DNA from: PALSA-1353 sp050012375
GTDB lineage: Bacteria > Planctomycetota > Phycisphaerae > Tepidisphaerales > Tepidisphaeraceae
Length of the DNA stretch: 64,000 bases
Direction: 5' to 3'
Assembly: GCA_050012375.1 (NCBI GenBank)
Contig: JBEKHH010000010.1
Span: 1 to 64,000 of the forward strand
Part shown: in pieces, positions 7,659-16,069 of the stretch
Position numbering within the stretch: position 1 is the first letter of the stretch
How the letters are laid out: every line of letters begins with the position of its first letter
Made by a program: the position numbers and the translations under genes
The notes under the pieces: model-generated
Told to the model about the DNA's origin: nothing
Databases searched by the model: none
Seen by the model: the letters and a program-made list of their open reading frames with translations, nothing else

Positions 7659-9803
7659 TTACGGCGTCGGCGGCGTCGGCTGCGCCGGCGGTGGATCGAT
7701 CACCACAACCAGTTCCACCTTCAATTCCCAGTCTTGGCTACGATCTTCCTGTGTCAGCCGATCGACGTAAAAACTGTTGTCCACGTTCGCTGGGCCTCCC
7801 GTCGCAGGTTGGACGCCGAAGTTCGGAGAAGGGTAATTTGGCGGACCGCCAACGCGCCCGGGAAATCCGCCCGGCTGAAATCTACCCATTCCCGGCGGGC
7901 CGCCGTAGGGTACACCGCCGGATGGGGGACCGCCGAAGCCGGGAACGCCGCTCGGCGTCTGATCTCCGGGTTTCACCCCAAGGAGGTTCTGAGCATCGGT
8001 GTATGAAGCGGTCAATTGCTGAATCCGAATCGCATCGTTCTTGATCTGTGTTTGCTGCATCGGCGCCGATACCTTGGCGATGTAAAAGCTACGCGGGTTC
8101 TTCGGGTTGTCGGCATTCCATTTATCCATGGCCGCGCGATCGAATTTCTTCAGGTTTGGAATGAAGCTGTTCAGGGCATACAAAAAGCCATCCTTGTGCG
8201 GCGTCGTGATGCTGATCGTGATGATAAAACCGCGCGAACCGCTGGGAATCGCCGGATCGCTCGCCGGTTGACCCGCCGTCGCGGGCGCAATCCCAAGTTC
8301 CGGTGGCGCCCCGGCGAGGCCTAGCAGCAAGTCGGCATAATACGCCGATTCAATCTTATCGATGAGAATGATTTCCCGCATCGGCCTCGGATGGGCCTTG
8401 AGATACTGCTCGGTGGGATACCCGTCCGGCACCGGGGGCAGCGCGGAAAAGATTTCGCCAAGCAAATCGATCCACAGGCCGCGACCGTCGAGCATCGACC
8501 GCACGTTCTGAATCGTCAGGCGATCGCTGCTGCCGTTGCCTTCGACTTTGTCCCTCCACGCCGCGCTGAGATCCGTCGCCTGCCTCAGGACAGGTTCTAT
8601 GCGGCTTTCACGGATGTCGGCGGCGTTTTTGAATTCCAAATCCCGCAGGTAATAGCCCAATAGCGACATGCTGGCGCCGAGCACGAATATGGCAGCCGCG
8701 GCGCCGAACCACTTCGTCTTGTCCCTCCACATTTTCGCGCGGCGAATCTTCATCGGGAGCAGACTGCTGGTGATCTTGCTCTGGCCCAACGCCTGAATCG
8801 CCAGGCCGTACGCGCTGACCAGCGACAGGAGGTTCTGATTGAAGGTCGCGGCCAGCTTGGCGTCAGCGGGCGCGCCGGCGGCCAATTCGTTTAGCTTTTC
8901 CACCTCCAGTTGCAGGTTTTGCTGAAGGTACTTCTGCAGCCCCGCCAAACGGAACGTGCCCCCCAGCGCCAGCACCTTTTTGATGCGCGATTCGCGGTGG
9001 ACCGACGAATAGAACCCAATGCTTCGCTGAATTTCGGCAACCAGATCGGCAAAAACCGGCCTCATCGCCTGGAAGATCTGGCGGGCGTACTTGCTCGTGT
9101 TCGCGTTCCGCTTCAGGTCCTCGGCCTTGTTGAACGGCAGCTTGAAGCTCTTAACCAGGACTTCCGTGAAATTGTTCCCGCCGATTGGAATCGATCGCAG
9201 CCAGATCGTTTCCCCGTCCGCGATGATCAGGTCGGTATTCTCCGCCCCCAGGTCGATGAGCATCGTCGTGCCCTGAAGGCGGTTGTCGTAATACATCGCG
9301 TTGTAAACCGCCAGCGGATTCATCTGCACGACCTGAACATTCAGGTCCACATCCGTGAAGTGCTTGATGTGCGCGTTGATCAGCTCCCGGCGCATCGCGA
9401 AGATGCCCACCTCCACGTCGGGAGATTCGGGGGATTGAAAAAGCTGATAGTTCCACTCCACGTCGTCCAGAGGGAAGGGAATTTGCTGAATGGCCTCGAA
9501 TCGGACGATTTCTGGAATTTTCTTGGGTTCGACCGGCGGCAGCTTGATGAACCGCGCGAAGCTGGAAACCCCGCTGACGCTGATGGCCGCCACGCCCCCT
9601 TTGGTTGCATGTCTCTGGATAAAATTCGCCAGGGCGGATTGGATCAGCGCTTCCTTGTTGTCGCCCGCGTTCGACAGGACGTTCTCATGCTCGATGACCT
9701 CGAAATCATCGATGCGAAGCCCGCTGTCCCCACGGACGAGCTTGATTGCCTTCAGGGCGCGGTTACCGATGTCGATGCCCCAGGCAAAACGGGCGATGGC
9801 CAT
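7659..9803 (-). CDS. pilM: PilM-like actin-fold ATPase fused to a PilN-like membrane/periplasmic region
   Basis: Residues 1-345 are a full PilM-type actin-like domain: phosphate-1 motif GIDIGNRALK (9-18), phosphate-2 motif MLIDLGAENTDL (181-192) and adenosine motif GGTFRLAGL (281-289). PilM is a cytoplasmic ring protein that binds the PilN N-terminus in type IV pilus machines. Here the chain continues into a membrane helix (about 365-386) and a periplasmic region, so it looks like PilM and PilN on one polypeptide. A Gly/Pro-rich region (about 615-680) with GGPP motifs precedes the last 45 residues. At 714 residues it is about twice a normal PilM. It heads the three-gene operon running to 4337. 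Confidence 0.8.
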   Translation of the reverse strand: MAIARFAWGIDIGNRALKAIKLVRGDSGLRIDDFEVIEHENVLSNAGDNKEALIQSALANFIQRHATKGGVAAISVSGVSSFARFIKLPPVEPKKIPEIVRFEAIQQIPFPLDDVEWNYQLFQSPESPDVEVGIFAMRRELINAHIKHFTDVDLNVQVVQMNPLAVYNAMYYDNRLQGTTMLIDLGAENTDLIIADGETIWLRSIPIGGNNFTEVLVKSFKLPFNKAEDLKRNANTSKYARQIFQAMRPVFADLVAEIQRSIGFYSSVHRESRIKKVLALGGTFRLAGLQKYLQQNLQLEVEKLNELAAGAPADAKLAATFNQNLLSLVSAYGLAIQALGQSKITSSLLPMKIRRAKMWRDKTKWFGAAAAIFVLGASMSLLGYYLRDLEFKNAADIRESRIEPVLRQATDLSAAWRDKVEGNGSSDRLTIQNVRSMLDGRGLWIDLLGEIFSALPPVPDGYPTEQYLKAHPRPMREIILIDKIESAYYADLLLGLAGAPPELGIAPATAGQPASDPAIPSGSRGFIITISITTPHKDGFLYALNSFIPNLKKFDRAAMDKWNADNPKNPRSFYIAKVSAPMQQTQIKNDAIRIQQLTASYTDAQNLLGVKPGDQTPSGVPGFGGPPSGGVPYGGPPGMGRFQPGGFPGRVGGPPNYPSPNFGVQPATGGPANVDNSFYVDRLTQEDRSQDWELKVELVVVIDPPPAQPTPPTP

Positions 9804-10064
9804 ACCTACTCCTGTGCTAACGATCGTTCCGGAAGGGCGACGGACCGACTGTTGACCCGCCGCTTGACCTTAGGTTGTCTCTGGCAAACTTCGTGGGTCC
9901 GCATTCACCCGCCCAGATAGAGCCTAAGATGTAACCGCTTTTCCGTAGGAGTTCAACAACCTTTGGCGTCACGGACGAACCGGCTGTTTATTAGACGTTC
10001 AAGCACCCCTTGAAGTTCCCGCGATGACCGGGATCATTGGGCGACCCGTTCGGACCGTTTTTAC

Positions 10065-11480
10065 ATGCGAACTTTCTCCATCCAAACTCTGGGCTGCAAG
10101 GTCAACCAGTACGAAAGCGAGCAAATTGCCACGCTTTTGCGATCTTATGGCTGGGTTGAATCCGATGCCCAGGCGGCTCAACTGAGGATCATCAACAGCT
10201 GCAGCGTTACGGTCGAGGCTGCCAGCAAAAGCCGCCAATCCGTCCGGCAGGCCGTTAAGCTGCCGGTTGCGGGGCAGCCCGTTGCGATGGATCCGCCGGG
10301 GGGTCTCAAATCCCGCGTCATCGTCATGGGCTGTTGGGCGACGAGCGACCGGGAAACCGCCAGCCGGCTACCCGGCGTCGATCGGGTACTGACCCATCAG
10401 GACGACATCTCCCAGCGCCTCAAGGAGTTTTTGTCCGAAGGGACGGCGCCTGCCGCGACGCCCCCCCGCCTCGGCTCGGTTGGCGCCCATGCTTTGCCTC
10501 TTCTGGGCGAGCGCCAAGCACAACATCAGCGAGCGTTCCTTAAAATCCAAGACGGCTGCGATGCCCGTTGCACTTACTGCATTATTCCACGACTTAGGAC
10601 ATCGCTCTGGAGCAAACCGCCGGATGAGCTGCTCAAAGAGGCGCGCCAGCTCGTGGCCGCCGGGCATATCGAGCTCATCCTCACCGGCATCTTTCTCAGC
10701 GCCTATGGCCAGAAGACTGCCCTTCGTCGCCGGCAATCAAAAGCCGCCGGCAACCCCCTGGCCCGAATTATCGAAACGCTGTGCGCCGGCGTCCCGGGAC
10801 TTCGCCGCCTTCGCCTCTCCAGCCTCGAGCCCGGCGATCTCGATGACGACTTGCTCCAAGTGCTTCGATCGCAGGCGCAGGTTGTTCCGCATTTCCACCT
10901 GCCGCTGCAAAGCGGCTCCAGCGCCATTCTGCGGAAAATGAACCGCCAATACACACGCGATGATTTTCTTCGCCTTCTGGATCGCATTGATCTGGCATTC
11001 GATCGACCGGCCCTGACGACCGACATCATCGTTGGTTTCCCGGGCGAAACGGACGCCGATTTTCAGCAGACGCTCGAAGTCGTCGACCGCGCCCGCTTCA
11101 TTCACATGCATGTTTTTCCTTTTTCGCCCAGGCCGGGCACCGCAGCCGCGCGCTGGGAACGCGATTTCGTCAGGGGACCGATTGTTGGCCGGCGCATCGA
11201 TTTGCTTCGTCGCCGCGAAATTGAATTCAGTCTGGCGTTTCGATCGACGTTCATCGGGCAACCCGTTCAATTGCTCGTTGAACGGGATGCCGCGCGGCCC
11301 CCGGCGTTCGCGAGCGTCCGCCACGGCCGTTGCCAGCGGTACTTCGATGTGCATTTTGAGAGCGAAACAGTCGAAACCGGCGATCTCGTCGATGTCCGAA
11401 TTGATCGCGTCACGCCGACGCGAACTTTCGGAACGATGCTTTCCATCGCCGCCACGCGCACGGAGCTTTGTTCGGCATGA
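10065..11480 (+). CDS. mtaB: MtaB-type tRNA methylthiotransferase (t6A37 to ms2t6A37)
   Basis: This radical-SAM enzyme is expected to add a methylthio group to N6-threonylcarbamoyl-adenosine 37 of tRNA. The N-terminal UPF0004 domain carries its three cluster cysteines at 11 (TLGCKVNQYES), 46 (NSCSVT) and 90 (GCWA). The radical-SAM triad is C165xxxC169xxC172 in GCDARCTYCIIP. The TLGCKVNQYES start is typical of MtaB rather than MiaB. The C-terminal TRAM-like part (about 400-465) is divergent, and the usual G-V-H motif after the SAM cluster reads GIFLSAYG. The 471-residue length suits the family. Its stop overlaps the dtd start by 4 bp. Confidence 0.9.
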   Translation: MRTFSIQTLGCKVNQYESEQIATLLRSYGWVESDAQAAQLRIINSCSVTVEAASKSRQSVRQAVKLPVAGQPVAMDPPGGLKSRVIVMGCWATSDRETASRLPGVDRVLTHQDDISQRLKEFLSEGTAPAATPPRLGSVGAHALPLLGERQAQHQRAFLKIQDGCDARCTYCIIPRLRTSLWSKPPDELLKEARQLVAAGHIELILTGIFLSAYGQKTALRRRQSKAAGNPLARIIETLCAGVPGLRRLRLSSLEPGDLDDDLLQVLRSQAQVVPHFHLPLQSGSSAILRKMNRQYTRDDFLRLLDRIDLAFDRPALTTDIIVGFPGETDADFQQTLEVVDRARFIHMHVFPFSPRPGTAAARWERDFVRGPIVGRRIDLLRRREIEFSLAFRSTFIGQPVQLLVERDAARPPAFASVRHGRCQRYFDVHFESETVETGDLVDVRIDRVTPTRTFGTMLSIAATRTELCSA

Positions 11481-11923
11481 TCTGCGTGATCCAACGCGTG
11501 AGTCAGGCGAGCGCCACCGTCGATGGCCAAATCGTTGGACAGATTGGCCAGGGAATGCTCGTCCTGGCCGCGGTTCAGGCCGCCGATTTGGCCGAGGATG
11601 TGGCTTGGACGGCGCGTAAACTGGCCAGCCTGCGGATTTTCGCGGGCGGCGAGCGCAACTTCGATCGCGACGTAAAGGAGATCGGTGGTTCGATTTTGCT
11701 GATCAGCAATTTCACCCTCGCCGCCGACGCGCGCAAGGGAAGGCGTCCGTCCCTGGCCGGCGCGGCCGATCAGGCGGCCGGCCGTGAAAAGTTCGACCAA
11801 CTCGTCGCGGCTGTTCGGGCATTGGGGGTGAATGCCGAAATTGGCCGGTTCGGTGCGGACATGCAGATCGCCCTTGTCAACGATGGTCCTGTTACCTTCA
11901 TCCTGAACAGCCGTGAGAAATGA
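11477..11923 (+). CDS. dtd: D-aminoacyl-tRNA deacylase
   Basis: Dtd hydrolyses D-aminoacyl-tRNA (and Gly-tRNAAla) to protect translation. The start is ATG 11477 (MICVIQRVSQASATVDG) in an ATGA overlap with mtaB. The 148-residue protein matches the family length. The GP motif NDGPVT (135-140) is intact. The SQ motif, normally SQFTL, reads SNFTL (77-81), a Gln-to-Asn change in the catalytic-site motif. It overlaps the next gene by ATGA as well, so the three genes are probably translationally coupled. Confidence 0.9.
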   Translation: MICVIQRVSQASATVDGQIVGQIGQGMLVLAAVQAADLAEDVAWTARKLASLRIFAGGERNFDRDVKEIGGSILLISNFTLAADARKGRRPSLAGAADQAAGREKFDQLVAAVRALGVNAEIGRFGADMQIALVNDGPVTFILNSREK

Positions 11924-13044
11924 ACGCCCGCCGCCAATCGTTGCACCCCGCACGGTTTCCGCTACCGTTACTCATGAACATGTTTGGCGTTTTGCACCTC
12001 TACCCGGCCCATGGTGACTTTCAGACGCAACGCTCCGTCGAAATGCTGTCGAAAGTCTCGAACAACGGCGTTTCAAAAGTCGCCATGAGCATCGGACCCG
12101 GCGGCGATTTCGCCAATTTGCCGCAGGCGATCGTCGCGATGCGGTCGTCGCGCGGACCGCGTGCGCGCTTCGTCCACGCGTGGGGACCCGCAGAGCTTAT
12201 CGCCGCGGCCGCGTCGCCTTCCTCCCGCATCATCTTCAGTCCGCAAGCTCCGGTGAGCCGCACCTGGCTCCCCTGGATCAATCTCATTCTGCGCCGCCGT
12301 CGCGTCGAAATCGTCTTCCCCACGGCAACACTGCGAGATGCCTTCATCGAGCGCGGAATGGCCGGCGACCAATGCCACGTCATTCACCCCGGCGTCGATC
12401 TCGATCGGCTGTGCGACCCGGATGCCAACATGCGCGCCGATTTGGGCCTGGCTGAATCCGATGTGGTTTTGCTCGCGCCCGGCGAATCCACCAGTGAGGC
12501 GGCCCATCGGTCTTCAATCTGGTCCGCAGCGATTTTGAATTTTATGGACGAGCGCTACCGCTTGCTAACCTGGGGTCGCGGACCATGCGTTCGGTCCTTG
12601 GACCGCTTTACGCGGACGGGTCGGCAGGATCATCTTTTGATTCAGGCGGAGAAACGACTTCATCGAGCCCTTGATTTCGAGCAAATCATCCACGCCGCCA
12701 GCGCCGCCATCGTTTCCGCCGAGGCCTTGGCGCCGGTGCTTCCACTGTTTATTTGCATGGCTGGCGGACTTCCCATTGTCGCGGCGAAAACCGCGGCTTC
12801 GGATGAATTCCTGAAAGATAACGTGACGGCCTTGATTGAACCGAGCAGCAGCCCTCGCCGGCTGGCCCAACGCGTCCTGGACCTGCAAGCTGATCCTTCG
12901 CTGAAGCGCAGCATCGCCGAGTCAGCCCGCGCCGAGGCGAGCGAGCGATTCTCCGCGGCGCGCTTTATTGAGAATTGGCAAAAGTTTTACAGCTGCCTTG
13001 GCTCGGATGATTCCCGCGCCGCCGCCCGCGCTTTCGCTTCTTGA
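11920..13044 (+). CDS. GT-B fold glycosyltransferase, family 1/4-like
   Basis: The 374-residue protein has the shape of a retaining GT-B glycosyltransferase. The C-terminal half has the GxPIVA-type segment (AGGLPIVAAKTAASDEF), an ALIEPSS segment and a C-terminal ARFIENWQKFY helix. The mid-protein HVIHPGVDLDRL is the usual inter-domain junction of family-4-type enzymes. The donor and acceptor cannot be told. An internal ATG (MNMFGVLHLYP, residue 19) could be the true start; ATG 11920 is favoured by the 4-bp overlap with dtd. Its last 58 bp overlap the convergent oxidoreductase gene. Confidence 0.75.
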   Translation: MNARRQSLHPARFPLPLLMNMFGVLHLYPAHGDFQTQRSVEMLSKVSNNGVSKVAMSIGPGGDFANLPQAIVAMRSSRGPRARFVHAWGPAELIAAAASPSSRIIFSPQAPVSRTWLPWINLILRRRRVEIVFPTATLRDAFIERGMAGDQCHVIHPGVDLDRLCDPDANMRADLGLAESDVVLLAPGESTSEAAHRSSIWSAAILNFMDERYRLLTWGRGPCVRSLDRFTRTGRQDHLLIQAEKRLHRALDFEQIIHAASAAIVSAEALAPVLPLFICMAGGLPIVAAKTAASDEFLKDNVTALIEPSSSPRRLAQRVLDLQADPSLKRSIAESARAEASERFSAARFIENWQKFYSCLGSDDSRAAARAFAS

Positions 13045-14183
13045 AGGCCGCACAATTCCTCGCCGCACGCCAGCGGCGGCTGCCCTGCGGGAATTGCATC
13101 CTCGGGACATCCCTGTTGCCGGGAAGGCAGGCCATATCCCGATCTCAATGTCCGGCGATGCTGTAGAATCTGCTGCATCTCCCGCTTGGTCCCCTTCACG
13201 GGCGACCCGTTCGCAACAGCGTCATGCAGCATTGCCCACGAGACTTCGGAGGCAATGACGCTATCGCGTGCCGACGGCATCCCCAAATTCTTCCCCGCGG
13301 ACACCGATCGCGCAAACGCTTCGACCATAACATCCAGCTTCTTGTCGTTGAACAGCCCCGTCTTCTTGACCGTGGCGTGGACGCCGTGCATTTCAATCGT
13401 GGCATCGATAAAATTGTGCCGCATTCGACAAATCCCTTTCGTCCCGGTGGCGTCCAGATAGCAGTTATGCGTCTTCTCGATCGCCAGATGCCCGTAAACA
13501 AATCCCTGCGTGATGTCGAATACAACGCCGTTTGCGAAGTGGCCGTGGGCATTCACCCACCACGGATCCTTGTGATCCCACATTCGAATTCCCTGGGCAT
13601 GCCATTTTTCGTATTCGCTTTGGGCATACCAGCGGGCGACGTCGACGTAATGCATGCCGCAATCGTGAAACGGCGGGCCCTCCGGCTCGTGGCCCTCAGT
13701 TGGCATGTGCCCGGGAGTCATGTGGCAAACGCGGACGATCGCCAGATCGCCGATTTCTCCTTCGGCGATGAACGCGAGTATATCCTTGTGATACCACGCA
13801 TTGCGGTTGAATAAATTGACCGCGACCAGCCGATCGCTCGCCTCGATTTCCTTTACGAGTTGCCACTCCGTGGCGACATCGGCCGCGAGAGGCTTTTCGG
13901 CGATGATATGTTTTTTCGCACGCAGCGCCAGAGAAATCTGCTCGGGCCGAGCGTCGGCCAGCGTAAAGAGGCCCACCACATCGATGGATCTGTCCGTAAA
14001 GATGCGGCCCGGTTGCGACAGAATGTGCGCCCCCGGCGCCGATCTGCCGGCCAACTCACGCAGGTCGGCCGACACGTCGCAGATTGCCGCGACTTCCCAA
14101 AGTTCGCTCTGCTGCATTGCGGCGACGAAGCCTCGACCCATCCGACCATATCCAACAATCCCGGCGCGCAAAGGTTTTCTCAT
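12987..14183 (-). CDS. Gfo/Idh/MocA-family oxidoreductase
   Basis: This is an NAD(P)-dependent oxidoreductase, probably acting on a sugar or cyclitol. The N-terminal Rossmann motif is GIVGYGRMGRG (8-18). The family EKP motif appears as IIAEKPLA, and a C-terminal alpha/beta domain contains GMHYVDVARWY, where the catalytic His of the family lies. The final 50 residues are Arg/Ala-rich and look like an added tail. They overlap the 3' end of the convergent glycosyltransferase gene, so the tail may have been gained by stop-codon loss. The substrate is unknown. Confidence 0.85.
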   Translation of the reverse strand: MRKPLRAGIVGYGRMGRGFVAAMQQSELWEVAAICDVSADLRELAGRSAPGAHILSQPGRIFTDRSIDVVGLFTLADARPEQISLALRAKKHIIAEKPLAADVATEWQLVKEIEASDRLVAVNLFNRNAWYHKDILAFIAEGEIGDLAIVRVCHMTPGHMPTEGHEPEGPPFHDCGMHYVDVARWYAQSEYEKWHAQGIRMWDHKDPWWVNAHGHFANGVVFDITQGFVYGHLAIEKTHNCYLDATGTKGICRMRHNFIDATIEMHGVHATVKKTGLFNDKKLDVMVEAFARSVSAGKNLGMPSARDSVIASEVSWAMLHDAVANGSPVKGTKREMQQILQHRRTLRSGYGLPSRQQGCPEDAIPAGQPPLACGEELCGLQEAKARAAARESSEPRQL

Positions 14184-14305
14184 GGTTTCTCGCGAAAGAA
14201 TACAAAGGACTATGACGCATATTCTAGTCGATACTGGGAAAACTCAATGGCGCCGGGGTTGCGATAGGCCGGTCATCGGGTTACCGTTCCTGACGGCGGT
14301 GCTTC

Positions 14306-15154
14306 ATGATTGAACTGGCCTGGATCAACGGCGAAATCGTCCCCCTGGCCGATGCGCATGTGGGAATCGAAGACCGTGGCTTCCAGTTTGCCGACGGCGT
14401 GTATGAGGTCATCCGCCTCTACAACCGCAAGCCGTTCGCCCTCGACCCACATTTACAACGCCTGCAAAAGTCCGCCGCGGGCATTCTGTTGGCCGTGCCG
14501 ATAGCGCTGCCGGCTCTTGCAACCGAAATCGGAAAATTCCTGGCTCGGGCGTCGGTTTCCGAGGGGATGATTTACCTCCAACTGACGCGCGGATGCGCCC
14601 CGCGCAGTCACGCGTTTTCGCAAACCAAACCGACGCTTCTGTTTTACGCCCGCGCGCTTCCGCCGCTGGCCGACCTCGCGACCAGCGAAGGCGTAAAGCT
14701 CATTACCGTTCCCGACGAACGCTGGAAGCGTTGCTGGATCAAATCCATCGCGCTCTTGCCCAACGTCCTGGCCAAGAATCAGGCGCTGGCCGCGGGGGCC
14801 GACGAAGCCGTCTTCATCGAAAACGACCGGGTGACCGAATGTTCCTCCAGCAACATCTTTGCGGTGATCGGCCGGCGGCTCGTAACCCACCCCGTTGGCA
14901 GCAAAGTCCTGCCCGGAATCACGCGCGCGATTCTGCTGGAGTTGGCCCCCAGGCTGGGATGGCCCGTGGACGAACGCCCGTTTAGCGAAGAGGAGGCCCT
15001 CCGGGCCGACGAGTTGTTCATCACCAGCACCACTCGCGAAATTTCGTGGGTTGCCCGCTGGAACGACCGCGACATCGGCCAATCCCGCTGTGGACCCGTC
15101 GCGCTCAAACTGAATGCCGCGCTGCGCGAAAGAGTGCAGCGCGAAACCGCGTAG
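14306..15154 (+). CDS. dat: D-amino-acid transaminase (class IV PLP aminotransferase)
   Basis: This enzyme interconverts D-alanine and D-glutamate for peptidoglycan, using PLP. The 282-residue length and start (IELAWINGEIVPLADAHVGIE) fit fold-type IV. The catalytic Lys is K146 in RCWIKSIALLPNVLAK, which matches the D-amino-acid transaminase signature rather than the branched-chain enzyme. Other family segments are DRGFQFADGVYEVIR and TECSSSNIF. ATG 14306 is the only sensible start. It stands alone between minus-strand genes. Branched-chain or aminodeoxychorismate activity is less likely but cannot be excluded. Confidence 0.85.
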   Translation: MIELAWINGEIVPLADAHVGIEDRGFQFADGVYEVIRLYNRKPFALDPHLQRLQKSAAGILLAVPIALPALATEIGKFLARASVSEGMIYLQLTRGCAPRSHAFSQTKPTLLFYARALPPLADLATSEGVKLITVPDERWKRCWIKSIALLPNVLAKNQALAAGADEAVFIENDRVTECSSSNIFAVIGRRLVTHPVGSKVLPGITRAILLELAPRLGWPVDERPFSEEEALRADELFITSTTREISWVARWNDRDIGQSRCGPVALKLNAALRERVQRETA

Positions 15155-15235
15155 ATGTCTTCCGTTCACATCCGCGGAAATCTTGTATGCCCCTTTAGTT
15201 CTCTGTCCCCTTTTGATCTCCCAATCCACCGACGA

Positions 15236-15667
15236 TTACGATATCGCTTTGCGGCGTAGACCCCAGAGTATAAGCACTGAACTGACGACGATCGCTATAC
15301 CAACGGATTGGAAGCCGAACTTCACGATTCCTTCTTGCCAAGGTCCCGCGTTGCGCCCAGATCCTGTAATAGGGGAAAGGCTGGAGGCTCCGAAGATCGC
15401 AGCCAACGTCGTTATGACCCAGTTTACATATGTCCCGTAAAGCGCGGTCCAGTAGGCCATCGCTTTTTTGGTTGATGGCAGTTTTACCTCGGACCACACA
15501 GCGCCCAGGGCAATCAGGAAGGTGCCGTTCATCACGCCCTCCAAGTGCGCCGCCAACCCCATGCGCACATTTTTGAATTGCTGCTCGACGAAGCCCGTCA
15601 ATAGGCCGAGTAAGAACAGGAACATTCCATGCCAAATCAGGCTTCGATTCCGATATTCGGTATTCAT
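15236..15667 (-). CDS. Hydroxylaminobenzene mutase-like four-helix membrane protein
   Basis: The 143-residue protein has four hydrophobic helices. The conserved-looking stretch RMGLAAHLEGVMNGTFLIAL and the later LYGTYVNWVITTLAAI match my recollection of the HabA/HabB (hydroxylamino)benzene mutase family, often annotated as 'hydrogenase'. Related proteins include styrene-oxide isomerase. The N-terminal WHGMFLFLLGLLTG also fits. Whether it rearranges hydroxylaminobenzene here is unknown, and no nitroarene reductase gene is next to it. It has no operon partner. Confidence 0.65.
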   Translation of the reverse strand: MNTEYRNRSLIWHGMFLFLLGLLTGFVEQQFKNVRMGLAAHLEGVMNGTFLIALGAVWSEVKLPSTKKAMAYWTALYGTYVNWVITTLAAIFGASSLSPITGSGRNAGPWQEGIVKFGFQSVGIAIVVSSVLILWGLRRKAIS

Positions 15668-15836
15668 TGGATTCTCGCGCCTTGCAAGTGGCTCCGGCCA
15701 TCCTTGGCATAGTCTGCACGTCAGCCACGCTCAAGTCGTCGACGCTCAGGCTCGCATCATCCGGTTAGCGACTCACAACGCAAGCGTGGAAAAGTCGACA
15801 TTCAAGCGTTTCACTTCTCCCGTAAAGATTTTCGGT

Positions 15837-16031
15837 TCACATCCGCGGATCATCCTCCGGCTCAACCTTCTCCTCGTCGGCTTTCAAATCGTTCAGCAAA
15901 TCGACGTAATCCGCATCGTCCAGTTCAAACCAGTCGGGGATGGCCGCCGCGGAACATCCGCGGCGATCCGCCAGCGCCTCGACAATGCGGCGGCGAAGAT
16001 CGGGATCGAGGATTTCGCGGATACGGATCAT
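15837..16031 (-). CDS. Small acidic hypothetical protein, 64 aa
   Basis: The ATG at 16031 (MIRIREILDPDLRRR) has an AGGAG about 9 bases upstream and is preferred over an in-frame TTG at 16064. The N-terminus is basic and helical, and the C-terminus is strongly acidic (DADYVDLLNDLKADEEK). It lies 38 bp downstream of the zinc-ribbon membrane protein gene on the same strand, so the two may be co-transcribed. No family is recognised. Confidence 0.5.
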   Translation of the reverse strand: MIRIREILDPDLRRRIVEALADRRGCSAAAIPDWFELDDADYVDLLNDLKADEEKVEPEDDPRM

Positions 16032-16069
16032 CGGGGCACTCTCCTGCGTTTCCGCAATTGACAAAGCCT

